A DNA stretch of 64,000 bases from Jaltomata sinuosa (GCA_003996215.1 QJPP01003481.1:1-64000), one strand, 5' to 3'; shown: positions 21,374 through 31,926, counted from the stretch's first letter. Notes: generated from the letters alone by a model not told the origin. Translations and numbers: made by a program.

Positions 21374-21948
21374 CAGGCTATGAAGGAGCTTCGGGAGAGA
21401 ATAAGGGTGGAAGAAGCAAAGAGTGAAGGTGAAAGTTCCACCATTGTTCCAAAAGAGGGAAGTGACTTGGCTAAAAATAAGAAGAACATGTGTATGATAG
21501 CCAAGCCAAACAATTGTCTAAAGGGTGTGGATGAGGAATGCTTTCTAGTGTGCCTTGTCAACACCAATCTTTTATTGCATGCTAACCAAGATACTAGCAT
21601 TTTGCCTAGTATTGTTTCTTCTCTTTTGCAGGACTATGATGAACTATTTCCAGATGAGATGCCCGAGGGACTACCACCCTTGAGAGGAATTGAGCACCAA
21701 ATTGACTTCATGATGGGGTCACAAATTCCCAACCAACCAGCCTATAGGTGTAATCCAGAAGAGACCAAGGAGCTACAAAGGCAAGTGGAAGAACTCCTTA
21801 AAAAGGGATTTATCAAAGAAAGCCTAAGCCCATGTGCCGTACCGGTTATCCTTGTTCCCAAAAAAGATGGTACTTGGAGAATGTGCATTGATTGTAGAGC
21901 CGTGAACAAGATTACAATCAAGTATAGGCATCTAATTCCTAGACTTGA
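20984..21948 (+). repeat. Plus-strand arm of the inverted repeat
   Basis: Counterpart of 19228-20192. It covers the end of the zinc-knuckle linker, the protease and the first third of RT. Both arms are 965 bp long by my boundaries. Confidence 0.9.
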
Positions 21949-22237
21949 TGACATGTTGGATGAGCTTTGCGGAGCAAGTGTGTTCTCAAAAGTTGATCTT
22001 AGGAGTGGGTACCATTAAATTCGAATGAAACCGGGTGATAAATGGAAGACGGGTTTCAAAACAAAATTTGGGTTGTATGAATGGCTTGTGATGCCGTTTG
22101 GTTTGACTAATGCTCCAAGCACTTTCATGAGGTTGATGAATCATGTTCTAAAACCCTTCATCAACAAGTTTGTGGTTGTGTACTTTGATGACATACTTGT
22201 GTATAGCAAGACAATTGAAGAGCATGTAGGCCATTGA
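21380..22237 (+). pseudogene. Reverse transcriptase of G
   Basis: Two in-frame pieces (21380-22018 and 22025-22237) separated by a TAA where the conserved Gln of GYHQIRM should be. The RT core includes FIKESLSPCAVPVILVPKKD, SKVDLRSGYH, LVMPFGLTNAP and the catalytic VVYFDDILVYSK with both aspartates. A stop after EEHVGH and a damaged stretch to 22315 end it. The enzyme family is RNA-dependent DNA polymerase; this copy cannot make a full protein. Confidence 0.9.
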
Positions 22238-22314
22238 AACAAGTGTTTGATGTTTTGCTATGAGAAAGGTTATTCACAAATCTCAAGAAGTGTTCTTTTT
22301 GTGTTGAAAAGGTA

Positions 22315-23929
22315 GTGTTCTTGGACATTGTGGTTAGTGCAAGTGGTATAGAGGTTGATGAAGAAAAGGTGGAGTCAATAAAGACTTGGCCGACCCCATC
22401 CAATGCAATTGAGGTAAGAAGTTTTCATGGGTTGGCGAGCTTTTACAGGCATTTTGTGAAGGGTTTTAGTTCAATTGCTTTCCCATCAACCGAATTGATC
22501 AAGAAAGATGTACCTTTTGTGTGGGGGGAAGAACAAGAGAAGTCCTTTCAAGCATTGAAGTCCATGTTGAGTTCCTCCCCATTACTCCAACTATCTAATT
22601 TTGATAAAGCTTTTGAGATAGAGTGTGATGCTTCGGGTGTTGGGATAGGTGGTGTCCTGATGCAAGAGGGAAAACCAGTGGCTTACTTTAGTGAAAACCT
22701 AAAGGGAGCTACTCTTCGGTACTCAACTTATGACAAGGAATTATATGCACTTGTGAGGGTATTGGCTCATTGGCAACACTACTTGTGGCATAAAGAGTTC
22801 GTGATAAGGACCGATCATGAGTCCTTGAAACATCTTAAGGGGCAATCCAAGTTGAACAAGCGACATGACAAATGGGTTGAATTCATTGAGACTTTTCCAT
22901 ATGTGATCAACTACAAGCATGGCAAAGAGAATGTAGTAGCGGATGCTCTATCAAGGAGGTTTGTATTGGTCAGCACCTTAGCTTCTAAAATGATGGGATT
23001 TGAAAGCTTGAAGGGATTCTATTCTATGGATCCCGATTTCAAAGAAACTTTTGATTATCTTAGTCAAGGGAATCGGGTTGATAGGTTCCAATTGGTTGAT
23101 GGATTCTTGTTCAAGAATGGGCGAGTTTGTGTTCCCATGAGTTCATGGAGAGAGTTGTTCGTCAAGGAAGCTCATAGTGGTGGTTTGATGGGGCACTTTG
23201 GAGTACCCAAGACACTTGAAATCCTTATGGAACAATTTTATTGGCCAAAGATGAAGCATGATGTGGAGCGGATTTGTGGACAATGTCTCGAATGCAAGCA
23301 AGCCAAATCCATGACTCGGCCTCAAGGTAAGTATACCCTTCTTCCTACTCCTAGTGGTCCATGGATGGACATTTCTATGGATTTTGTGTTAGGACTTCCT
23401 AGGACTAAAAGAGGACATGATATCATATTTGTGGTAGTGGATAGGTTCTCTAAAATGACTCATTTCATTCCATGCCATAAATGTGATGATGCATCCCATG
23501 TAGCATCCTTGTTTGTCATTAATGTGCTTAAATTGCATGGAGTCCCTCAAACCATTGTTAGTGATAGGGATTCCAAATTTCTTAGTCATTTTAAGAAGAG
23601 TCTATGGGGTACACTTGGTACCAAACTTATGTTTTCTACTTCTTGTCATCCTCAAACGGATGGACAAATTGAAGTAGTCAACTGGACTCTTGGAAGCATG
23701 CTTAGGTGTATGATTAGGGGCACCCCAACCACTTGGGAAGACCATTTACCCTTGATAGAATTTTCATATAACCGGTCTTTCCACTCTTCTATTGGAATGT
23801 CCCCATTTGAAGCATGTTATGGCTTTAAGCCTTTGTTTCCATTAACTATGACTCCTTTGTCTAGCCATGTTGTTGTGAGCCTAGATGCTGAACAAAGAGC
23901 AAAGGAGATGATGAACATTCATTCCAAGG
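22315..23929 (+). pseudogene. RT thumb, RNase H and integrase core of G
   Basis: Open from 22315. RT connection (KTWPTPSNAIEVRSFHGLA), RNase H (ECDASGVGIGGVLMQEGKPV, RTDHESLKHL, GKENVVADALSRR), integrase HHCC site (AHSGGLMGHFG... CGQCLECKQAK) and DDE core: MDFVLGLPRTK, IVSDRDSKF, CHPQTDGQIEVVN. It is interrupted at 23929 before GPY/F and chromodomain; the remaining codons to 24060 are LTR sequence. This is the best integrase in the window and the reference for recognising the degenerate copies in D, E, F and H. Confidence 0.93.
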
Positions 23930-24535
23930 TGATAACGGACAAAGAGGGAAGAACAAGAAGGAAAGAAAACAAAAGAAGGATATGTGAGTTAATATTCAAA
24001 CTCTTGAATTTATGGGCAACAAGGGACTTGATACCCTCACCTCCCAATAGAATTCAATAATTCAAACACAAACCCTAGTTTGAGAAAAATCAAAGGAACT
24101 CAAGAAACCACAAATGAGCAACCTTCGATTAACCAAACCAAGAAGTTCACCAATAATTCCAAGATCCACACTACTAAAATTACCAACTAATGCTAGGCTT
24201 CACCTAGAAACTACAAGCTAAATACCTAGAAACTGTAAGCTTCAAAGCTCAATATTCAATATTCATCCAAAAAAACCCTTGCAAAATAAATAAATATCCT
24301 ATTTATACTAAAGGAGATAAGAAGACATTGACTTTTTAATAGCCCTTATGAGGCAAGGGCCTTGTTTGGTTGTCTTCTTTGTGGATTCTTGAATTTAAAG
24401 CCTAGCCACTTGCACAAATGGCTTCTTTTCTTCATCCACATCACTCCCGCGACTCCTAAGCTTCTCTTTTCACGAACATCATATGTGCCATCCATGCCAT
24501 CCATGCTCGTGTCAACGCCATCCATGCTAGTATCA
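23930..24535 (-). repeat. 3' LTR of D (B/L subfamily)
   Basis: 606 bp, plus strand TGATAACGGACAAAG to CTAGTATCA. It interrupts integrase of G. TATA box TATAAATA on the minus strand at 24300-24307. Confidence 0.88.
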
Positions 24536-24550
24536 TCCTCCCCTTCTTGA
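24536..24550 (-). promoter_or_regulatory. Polypurine tract of D
   Basis: Minus strand TCAAGAAGGGGAGGA directly before the LTR start. Confidence 0.88.
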
Positions 24551-25169
24551 AAATGATTCGTCCTCGAATCCAAACCTTAAAATCACATGAGAAGGACAAC
24601 AACTAAAATATCTTCAATGCATGAGGGTTAGTACAAGGGTTAGAAACAATATCACCATGCCAAGGAGGCACAAATTTGAGATACAACCAAATATCCTTTG
24701 CTTTTAATACAAGCAACTCATCATATAAGGTGCAAAGGTTTTGGTTATGATAAACACCAAGAGACAAGGCAAACACAAAGGCCTTTGTGGCATAAAGAGT
24801 TCCAAAAGATGGTATCATATTTAAATTTGGAGCCATAAGACACAATTGTTTCATTGTCTCACAAGAAGGCCACACCAAAAGTGGTGCAATCACCCATAAG
24901 TGTTCATTGGGGTCAAAGAAGTAAAAGACCCACATATCTTTGTCACAAAGACAATTGGACAAATCAAAGTAACCCCTACCTCTATAGGAAACAAATCTAA
25001 TACAAACATAGACATCATCATATGCAAAGAGGTAGTTGAGAAAGGTGTTAAGCTCACTATTCTCATCTAAGGCATGCCAAAAGATAAGGACACCGGTAGA
25101 TAAGAAGAGACATTTTAAGCACAAAGTAACCCTCTCTAACAAGCAACTTTCCAAAGGAAATAAGTGCAC

Positions 25170-25391
25170 CAACAAAGGCATGCTACTAGAATAGTCGAGG
25201 GATCTATTAGGAGTCAAATCACTCCATGTCAAATAATACTCCCAAGGAGTTGGGGTCCCTCCTATCATAGAACCAAGCATACTTCCAAGAGTTCCATTTG
25301 AAACTTCAACTTGTCCAACCCTATGAAGGTGACAATGAGCTTTCAATATCCATGGACTCTCCCAAAAATAAATAAGCGACTTAGCATCCAC
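25170..25391 (-). pseudogene. Degenerate integrase core b in D
   Basis: SRVDAKSLIYFWESPW aligns with SDRDSKFLSHFKKSLW, HRVGQVEVSNGTLGSML with QTDGQIEVVNWTLGSML, and MIGGTPTPWEYYL with MIRGTPTTWEDHL, followed by TPNRS against SYNRS. This second copy overlaps the same part of integrase as copy a, so the domain was duplicated. Confidence 0.78.
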
Positions 25392-25544
25392 TCGAGAGTT
25401 CTCAATTGCAAATACACACTTAAAGGAAAGAATGTAAACAAGATGGCATTCACAATTTGGAACACAAGAGGACGAGATTAAGCATTTCAAGTACACTTCA
25501 TTATTATTCCTCAAACAAACTCCCACAAAGAGTGGATAAACATG

Positions 25545-25859
25545 CAAATTCATGCTTCCAAGAATCCATCCTAACACCTCAACTTGTCGAGTCACATAAG
25601 TGTGACAAGGAGTAGAATACACAAATCGGGTATCATGGATGCACCATGGATTCTTTCCCAAACAAAAACTATGATTGGCATTCAAAACATAAAACTCACA
25701 TAACTTAAGCATAGCCAAAACCAACCATGAATACATTGGAGCTATATCATCACTCTCATGGTAGGGTATGAGGTCATACAATTTAAAAAACCTACCTACC
25801 ATAGGAAAAATGTCATCATGACTCCAAGGATTGCTTGGAATAAGAGGGGAAGGGTACAT
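25545..25859 (-). pseudogene. Degenerate integrase core a in D
   Basis: Aligned with G integrase: PSNPWSHDDIFPMVGRFFKL against PSGPWMDISMDFVLG plus VVVDRFSKM, then IPYHESDD against IPCHKCDD, AMLKLCE against NVLKLHG, STPCHTYVTRQVEV against STSCHPQTDGQIEV, LGWILGSM against VNWTLGSM. About 16 residues carrying the first catalytic Asp are deleted and the SDRD Asp is gone; the Glu position is kept. Confidence 0.72.
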
Positions 25860-27724
25860 ACCTCAAAGACGGGCCTTTGAGTGTGCATTCTTGTCCACCA
25901 CACTTGGTTTCCCAAAGCTTTCCCTCTAATGCATCATCTTGGACCCATAGACTTGGTCCTTGTGTTTCTTTTTAGGAGTTGACTTGCTAGGTAGCTCCAT
26001 TTTTAGGCCTTCAACCCTTTGTTCGTGAGGGACTTTGTTCGGATCGTCCTTTAGAAATAATTGTCCATGAACCTGCAAAAGAGAAGGGATGGTACTAGGT
26101 AAAATGCTAGCACCATGGTTAGTAGGCAACAAGGGATTGGTATTGGTAAGTCCAACAATTAAGTGCTCCTTGTGCACCTCTTTTAAGTCACTTTTTGGCT
26201 CATCAATCTCATACATCTTCCCTTCTTGAGCCAATTCTTTCTTCTCCTTTTCAAGTTCCTCTCTCTTAAGTACTTTCCGAAGCTCCCTCATTATCTTGTA
26301 GTCCTCACTCACTTGATAGGGTGTTAAAGGTACAAGAGTGTGCCTTCGTCCTCTAAATACAAATGAGTATTTGTTGGACTCCACTTGATATTGAACATCC
26401 CTACCGGCTAGCCAAGGTCTACCAAACAACATATGACAAGATTGCATGGGAAAAACATCACATAACACCTCATCTCGATACTTGCCAATGCTAAAATTCA
26501 CGATCACCTGCTTGGTTACCTCTACTTCATCATTCTCAATGAGCCATTGAAGTGTGTATGGCTTGGGGTGTCTTTGTGTAGGAAGCTTCATTCTATCAAC
26601 CATAGTGCAACTCACCACATTAGTACTACTCCTACCATCAATGACTAAGGAACATATCCAATCCATCATCTTGAACCTTGCATGAAATAGGTTCACACTT
26701 TGATCAAGTTCCTCTTTAGAAAGATCCCCCATGATTCGCCTTAGATCACAAGGAGAGTTCAAATCCTTCCCCAATTGCTCATCATCAACATTTGAGGTTG
26801 CTTCATCATGCCTAACCTTAGGCTCATCACAACCATTCCCAACCTCATATTCTATCACATTTTTAGCACAAGGTCCATCACACAAGATAACATTTAACCT
26901 CTTTTTTGGACACTTTCTAGCAATATGTCCTTCACCTTGACACTTATAACATTTAATGGTAGAAGGAGAAGAAGATTGAGGTATATCATGATTACCTCCA
27001 TAGGCTTGGTCTTCCCCTTTTGTGTTGTAGTTAGCTTGAATAGCTTGACTACCATCTTGGAACATTGGAAGACTCACTATGTTGTCACCCATCCCATGAT
27101 TTGGAACACCTTAACCACTATATCGATCACTTTGATCTTCACACCTTCCTCCTTCATTCCTATACCTATCTCCACTATCCCATTTGCCTTGACATCTCAT
27201 GCCTTGGTTCATACCAAAGCCTTCGGGTCCTTCCCACCATTCATTCGGGTTAACCTCTTCACACATTTCATCATAAAGAGGGTTTTGATAATAGATATCT
27301 TGGTAGGGTATTTGTGGATAATGTTGTTGGGTTGGAACATAAGGTACATGCAAGGATGCATCAATATTTTGTGGAGGTGCTTGGCTTCTATCTTGGTTTT
27401 TCACAAAAGGAATCCTTTGTGGTGGATGATATGGTTGTGTATTTGGATGTGGGGTGACTTGCCTAACATAGCTCGGGTTCATTCGGGATGTAGTTTGAGG
27501 GTAGGTTTGGTTCCAATTTGGTTGGGGGTAGTATAGGTTGGATTCTTGACCCGAGGTCCTTCTTGTTTCTTCACTTTGACTTGTCATAGGGAAACTCCTT
27601 TCAATCATACTATCCATCCTTTCATTCATATTGGTCACCCTCCTTGACACATTGAAATTCGTTCCCATATTGTTCACCAAGATCCTTCCTCCATGGTTAT
27701 AAGGAAAATGATTAGACATTGTAC

Positions 27725-27793
27725 CTACAAAAACTCAACAAACAATATTAGTAGAAAAGGCCTCACATCACTCGTATGTAACTCTCAACTCAC
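27725..27793 (-). other. Candidate 69-bp intron before the D start codon
   Basis: On the minus strand GAG|GTGAGTTG...GAGTTTTTGTAG|GTACAATG. E, F and M have a 68-69 bp GT-AG interval at the same place. Splicing is inferred only. Confidence 0.5.
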
Positions 27794-29024
27794 CTCCTAA
27801 AGTGTCGTCTCAAAATTGGTGGTGAGTTAGCTTTGCTTGATCAATTCAAGATCACCTATCCTTTGTGGTGGAGTGGATTCTTGTGACTCTTGAAAGACGA
27901 ACAACTCGATTGAAGGTAAAAGGATTTGAATCAAGAAGTTTATCAACAAATTAAGATGAGAAAAGTTGAAGAAAAAAAAACACGAAAGAAAATGGACTAA
28001 AAAAAAAACTAAGTAACAAAAGTAGAAAAGTTACTTGTGTTGCTTAATTTGAAGAATCAAAGAAATGATTTGATGATTAAAAACTAGTTAAAAAGTAATT
28101 AAAGATGTTAATTAGTTGTTAAATAGTAAAAAAAATGGAAAAAAAATGAGTGTAGAAGAAGAAATGGACCAAATCTGACAATCAAAAAAGTTCTGAAGGA
28201 CCAAATCTGACCCTTAGAAAAATGTATGGGGGCTGAAATTCACTTATGCAAACTTGGACAGAATGCTTTCAATTTGGGACCACAAAATTTTTCTAAGTAT
28301 GGAAACGTGCAGATATTAGCCTCTGAAGTTGAGCCACACGCGCCAGCTGTGCGACTGGGCGTGGCTTCTGCTGTGTTGGCAGCTGTTGATGCTGTGCGGC
28401 TGTTGTGCTGGCGCCTACATGGCGATGGTGCAGTGGTCCACTGCTGACTCAGCTACTGACGTGGCAGGTCCACGTGGAAATTAATAAAAAAAAAATTCAA
28501 AATCTGATTTTTAACTTTTTTTTTATTTTAAATTCCACTTGTGGACCCAACAAATATCTTTGACCATTTTGACTTGGAAAAGTTGGATCAAATGTACCTT
28601 TTGGCTTCTTTTTCTTCAAGATGTTATTGATGAATATCAAAAACACCTAGAACACCAAGAACACACACTAAGCACCAACACCTTCAAGTTAGCTCGGAAA
28701 TGGCTCAAATTTTAGGATTAGCCTCCCCTTGATGTAGGGAACAAACCCCAATGGTTTTTAAGCTCCAATTCTTCCTAATCAATAGACCCACTTTTCAAGT
28801 TTCTAAAGTTTCAAAATCTCAAAATCCTTTAATGGCAACTTCACTTCTACAACTCCAAATCGCACGAAATTTGAGATTTAGTCTCAAAAAACACTAGGGA
28901 ATCAAGATCTAGTGTCAAAAACAGCCAAAAAAATTCGGATTTTTTTGGGATTTTTGATTTTTTTTTGAATTTTGAAGATATCAAATTTCCAAGACTTAGA
29001 TTTGTGAAAACAAACCTAAATCGA
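27794..29024 (-). other. Untranslated leader of D
   Basis: No supported gene. A GC-rich island (28330-28480) with repeated GTGCTGG and GGCGTGG words is followed on the right by AT-rich leader resembling R (7800-8260) and F. Confidence 0.65.
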
Positions 29025-29036
29025 GCTCTGATACCA
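29025..29036 (-). promoter_or_regulatory. Primer-binding site of D
   Basis: Minus strand TGGTATCAGAGC, two bases from the LTR. Confidence 0.92.
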
Positions 29037-29038
29037 AA

Positions 29039-29683
29039 TGATAACGGAAATTAAGCAAACAAGAAAGAAGGAAAAAAAGATATGAGAATTAATAACTAGG
29101 AATTGAAATTATGGGCAACAAGGGGCTAAAAACCTTACCTCCCAATTGATTCCAACAATTAGAAACTAATTCAACTCAACTAATCAAGGAAAACCAAATG
29201 AAATCCACAAGTGGGAGACGTTCGATTAATTAAGCAAAGAAGTTAAACTAACAATCAAGAGAGTCACCCTAATCACTCACTAATTCCTTAAGGGAATTAC
29301 ACTAAGCCTTACACTAGCAACTACAAGTTTTAGAGTATCAATCTTCAATATGCAAAAACTAGTCTTCCAAAATGAAGAAAACCTACTACTTATACTAGGG
29401 AATAAGAAGACACTAGCTATTACATTTTTGTCCTTAATGAAGTAAGGGCCTTGTTTGGTTGCCTTCTTTTGGGAATTCTTGAATTCCTCCTTCCACCTCA
29501 CTTTAATGGACCACCCACACATTGTATGCTTTCCTTTGGGATTCTTCAAGCTTCTCCAATGCTTCCCTTTTCATGAACATTGCTTGAAGGTCTTGGAGCT
29601 CTTTAGCTTGACTACATGTGAAAGGCCTTGAAGGATAAGTGTCATCCAAGATAGTACTATCCATGCTTTCCAATCTAGTATCA
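29039..29683 (-). repeat. 5' LTR of D (separate subfamily)
   Basis: 645 bp, plus strand TGATAACGGAAATTAAGC to TCTAGTATCA. It inserts into the leader of E, whose sequence resumes at 29684 (GTTTCTGTTCTTTGATTC). Confidence 0.83.
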
Positions 29684-29977
29684 GTTTCTGTTCTTTGATT
29701 CTTCTTATCAAATAGAACTCTTAAAGCTAATTATCAACAAGTAATTTATCTACTTAGTTGTGATTAGTTCTTGAGTTTGTTTTCATTTTGTGCTTCTTCT
29801 TTCAAAGATTTTATCATTTACAAATGTGTTGTATAACTTCTTGGCTCCATCCATATTTTTCTTTGGGTCGTCCTTCTTTGATTTAACAAGAATCTATTCT
29901 TCCACAAAGAATTAGTAATCCTTGTAAATTGAAGGCAAAGCAAGTTCAATACCAACTTTGAGAAGAAGCCATAGAAG

Positions 29978-30045
29978 GTAAGGTAACATCTACATACGAG
30001 AGGCATGAGGAACTTTACTACTAACATTGTTTGTTCATTTTGCAG
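29978..30045 (+). other. Candidate 68-bp intron before the E start codon
   Basis: GAAG|GTAAGGTAAC...TTCATTTTGCAG|GCACAAATG. Both ends fit plant splice consensus; the position is the same as in D, F and M. Confidence 0.52.
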
Positions 30046-30051
30046 GCACAA

Positions 30052-31326
30052 ATGTATAAGGCCATTGAACATGCCCCTAAAATGGAAGGTTCAATATATC
30101 ATATGGAGTTCTATGCCAAATCAGCAACGCAATTGGTGAAAAAGAATGGGAGGATGGATGTTCATAATAATAGGATGGCAAGGTTGGAAGCCCGAAAGGT
30201 GCACGTCATACCACCTATAGATCGGGAGCAAAGAGGAATCTGAATTCCTTAATGACGATCACTCGGGGGCAAGCAGATGAGTCATACTACCCCCAAGCCA
30301 CTCAAAATCCCACTCCACATATCCAACATCTCCATTTTCAAATGTCTAACTTCTCGAGTAATGTTAGACAAACCCTTCCTTACCCAAATCTCCAACCAAA
30401 TCACTTCCTACAAGGGAAACCTTTTTTTGTAGCAACTCAAAGCTAAACTCCACTACGAAATGCATCACATGCTTTCTTGCATGTACCACATTATCCAAAC
30501 CAAGATAACCAATACAATAATCCTCTCTACGAAGAGATAGATAATGAGACACATGCTCATAGGTATTGGGATGGACCTCAACATGATGGTCAACATGGTT
30601 ATGGTGCACCAAGAAGAAGAGTGCAACCCGAAGACTATGGTCAAAACCAAGGTGCACAATGACAAGGGTATGGAGCTTGAGTTGATCACTATGATGATGG
30701 ATATGGTGGTCAATATGATGATTGTTATGGTGATTGATATGGTGATAGATATGATGATCGATATGGAGATCAATATGATACTAGATATGATGATCGTCAT
30801 GGAGATCGTGAGGACCAATATAGAGGGTTGAATACCATCCAAGTGAGTCTTCAAAATTCCAAAGATAGTAGTTAAGCTATCCTATCTAACTACAATGCAA
30901 GATGGAGAGACCAAGCTAAAGGAGGTATTTGTGTTAATCCTAACTTCCCTCATCCTTCTACCATTCAATGTTCTAAATGTCAAGGTGGAGGACACATTGC
31001 AAGTGAATGTCCTTATTGGAGGCCAATTGTATCCATTTCTGATGAATCTTATACTCGCAATGTGATAGAGTGTGAGGTGAAGGGTGATGATAATGAGCCT
31101 AAGATTAGGCATGGGGAAGCAATCACAAAAGGAGATTATGAGCAATTGGAGGAGGACTTGAACTTCTCTTGTGCCTTAAGACAAATCATGGAGGACCTTT
31201 CTAAAGAGGAACTTGACCAAAGTGTGAACCTATTTCATACTAGGTGTAAGATCTCGGAGAAGGTATATTCCATGGTTGTTGATAGTAGGAGTAGATCTAA
31301 TTATGTAATTAATGAGATGGTTGTTT
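30052..31326 (+). pseudogene. gag-like region, zinc knuckle and protease start of E
   Basis: Broken into several frames. ATG 30052 starts MYKAIEHAPKMEGSIYH. Further on are a Pro/His/Gln-rich stretch (SYYPQATQNPTPHIQHLHF), VPHYPNQDNQYNNPLYEE, an Arg-Tyr-Gly-Asp repeat tract (30690-30815), the CX2CX4HX4C knuckle CSKCQGGGHIASEC (30969-31010), and NLFHTRCKISEKVYSMVVD. The protease active-site triplet is changed to D-S-R. A stop at 31326 precedes MKLPTQRHPNPYKLQWLKES. It matches D and F and cannot be translated whole. Confidence 0.72.
30690..30815 (+). repeat. Degenerate GATATGRTGAT tract coding RYGD/RYDD repeats
   Basis: Short imperfect units of 9-18 bp (GATATGATGATCGATATGG and variants) encode Tyr-Gly-Asp-Arg/Gln repeats upstream of the zinc knuckle. 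F has the same at 45220-45345; D has only a trace. Confidence 0.7.
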
Positions 31327-31926
31327 GAATGAAGCTTCCTACACAAAGGCACCCCAATCCATATAAGCTCCAATGGCTCAAGGAGAGTGATGGGATGGAG
31401 GTAACCAAGCAAGTAGTCATAAAGTTTAGCATTGGCAATTATCAAGATGAATTCCTATGTGATGTCATGCTCATGCTAACATGTCATATTGCTTGGAAAG
31501 CCATGGCATGTTGATAGGGATGTCTAATATCAAAAGGGGTCTAACAAATACTCATTTGTGTTTGGAGGACTAAATTGCAATCTTGCATTTTTGACACCCC
31601 ATAAAGTGAGTGAGGACTATAAAATCATGAGAGAACTTTGAGAAGTAATCCAAAAGGAAGAAATTGACAAGCATGAGAAAGAAGTGTTGCTTATACAAAA
31701 GGAGAAAGACTTGGCTACTGAGAGAGATGAGTTGTTTGTGAATGTGGAGCCAAGTGAATGTTTGAAAAGCATGGATGAGGAACACTCCTTAGTGGGACAC
31801 ATCGACATGGATCTTGTATTGCACACTAACAAAAGTACTAGCATTTTGCCTAGTACCAACTCTTCTCTTTTGCAGGTTTATAAAGGAATACTTTCCAATG
31901 AGGTTCCTAACGGATCACCTCACTAA
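31327..31926 (+). pseudogene. Protease C-terminus and linker of E
   Basis: Frames 31329-31514 (KLPTQRHPNPYKLQWLKES, FSIGNYQDEFLCDVMLM) and 31684-31926 (LQVYKGILSNEVPNGSPH) match the G segments from PYKLQWLNES to SLLQDYDELFPDEMPEGLPP. A frameshift lies after HIAWKAMA and a stop after GSPH. Right after this linker G continues into RT; E instead jumps to integrase-like sequence, which marks the ancestral deletion point. Confidence 0.7.

Larger units (their letters stand above)
20192..23929 (+). mobile_element. Chromovirus G, internal fragment (gag to integrase core)
   Basis: Plus-strand Ty3/gypsy element distinct from the Tekay group: RT motifs KYRHLIPRLDDMLDELCG and MPFGLTNAPSTFMRL, integrase HFIPCHKCDDASH. 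This is the style of Galadriel/Reina/CRM-type plant chromoviruses; I cannot choose among them. It lacks both LTRs: the left end is the inversion junction and the right end is cut by the D left LTR inside integrase. The catalytic residues of protease, RT and integrase are all present, but stops and frameshifts break the frame at least four times. Confidence 0.88.
24603..27719 (-). pseudogene. D polyprotein: gag-like, zinc knuckle, protease-like, double integrase relic
   Basis: One frame of 1,039 codons from ATG 27719, with stops TAA (27111), TAG (25926) and TGA (25860). Part 1 (27719-27111): Gln/Pro/Tyr-rich gag-like region with HPNTQPYHPPQRIPF and YQDIYYQNPLYDEM. Part 2: CX2CX4HX4C knuckle CYKCQGEGHIARKC, then a retropepsin-like region (LVIDGRSSTNVVS instead of D-S-G, probably inactive) ending PYQVSEDYKIMREL. 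RT and RNase H are absent. Part 3 (25859-24603): integrase-like a (residues 1-105) and b (157-230), then NYLFAYDDVYVCIRFV, YRGRG, KDIWLYLKFVPPW. The frame closes at 24603 where B has Trp. Possibly a non-enzymatic Gag-like protein; that is inference. Confidence 0.72.
23930..29683 (-). mobile_element. Element D: non-autonomous element with two unlike LTRs
   Basis: Minus strand; 3' LTR 23930-24535, polypurine tract, one long frame (27719-24603), candidate intron, leader, primer-binding site and 5' LTR 29039-29683. The two LTRs share the ends but are clearly different subfamilies (TGATAACGGACAAAGAGGG against TGATAACGGAAATTAAGC), and the flanks (CAAGG left, GTTTC right) do not match. I read it as a recombinant of two insertions rather than one event. 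Confidence 0.8.

Noticed and set aside
23930..24060. C-terminal 43 codons of the 581-codon G frame as integrase
   Set aside because: From 23930 the frame reads D LTR sequence; similarity to integrase ends exactly at the LTR start.
30544..30831. Met-rich plus-strand frame
   Set aside because: Another frame of the same short-repeat tract; ATG repeats give many methionines without any other coding signal.
30465..30854. Hydrophobic minus-strand frame rich in Ile, Thr and Ser, as a membrane protein
   Set aside because: It is the antisense of the RYGD-coding repeat tract; F shows the same effect at 44909-45580. The hydrophobicity is a by-product of repeated ATC/GAT triplets.
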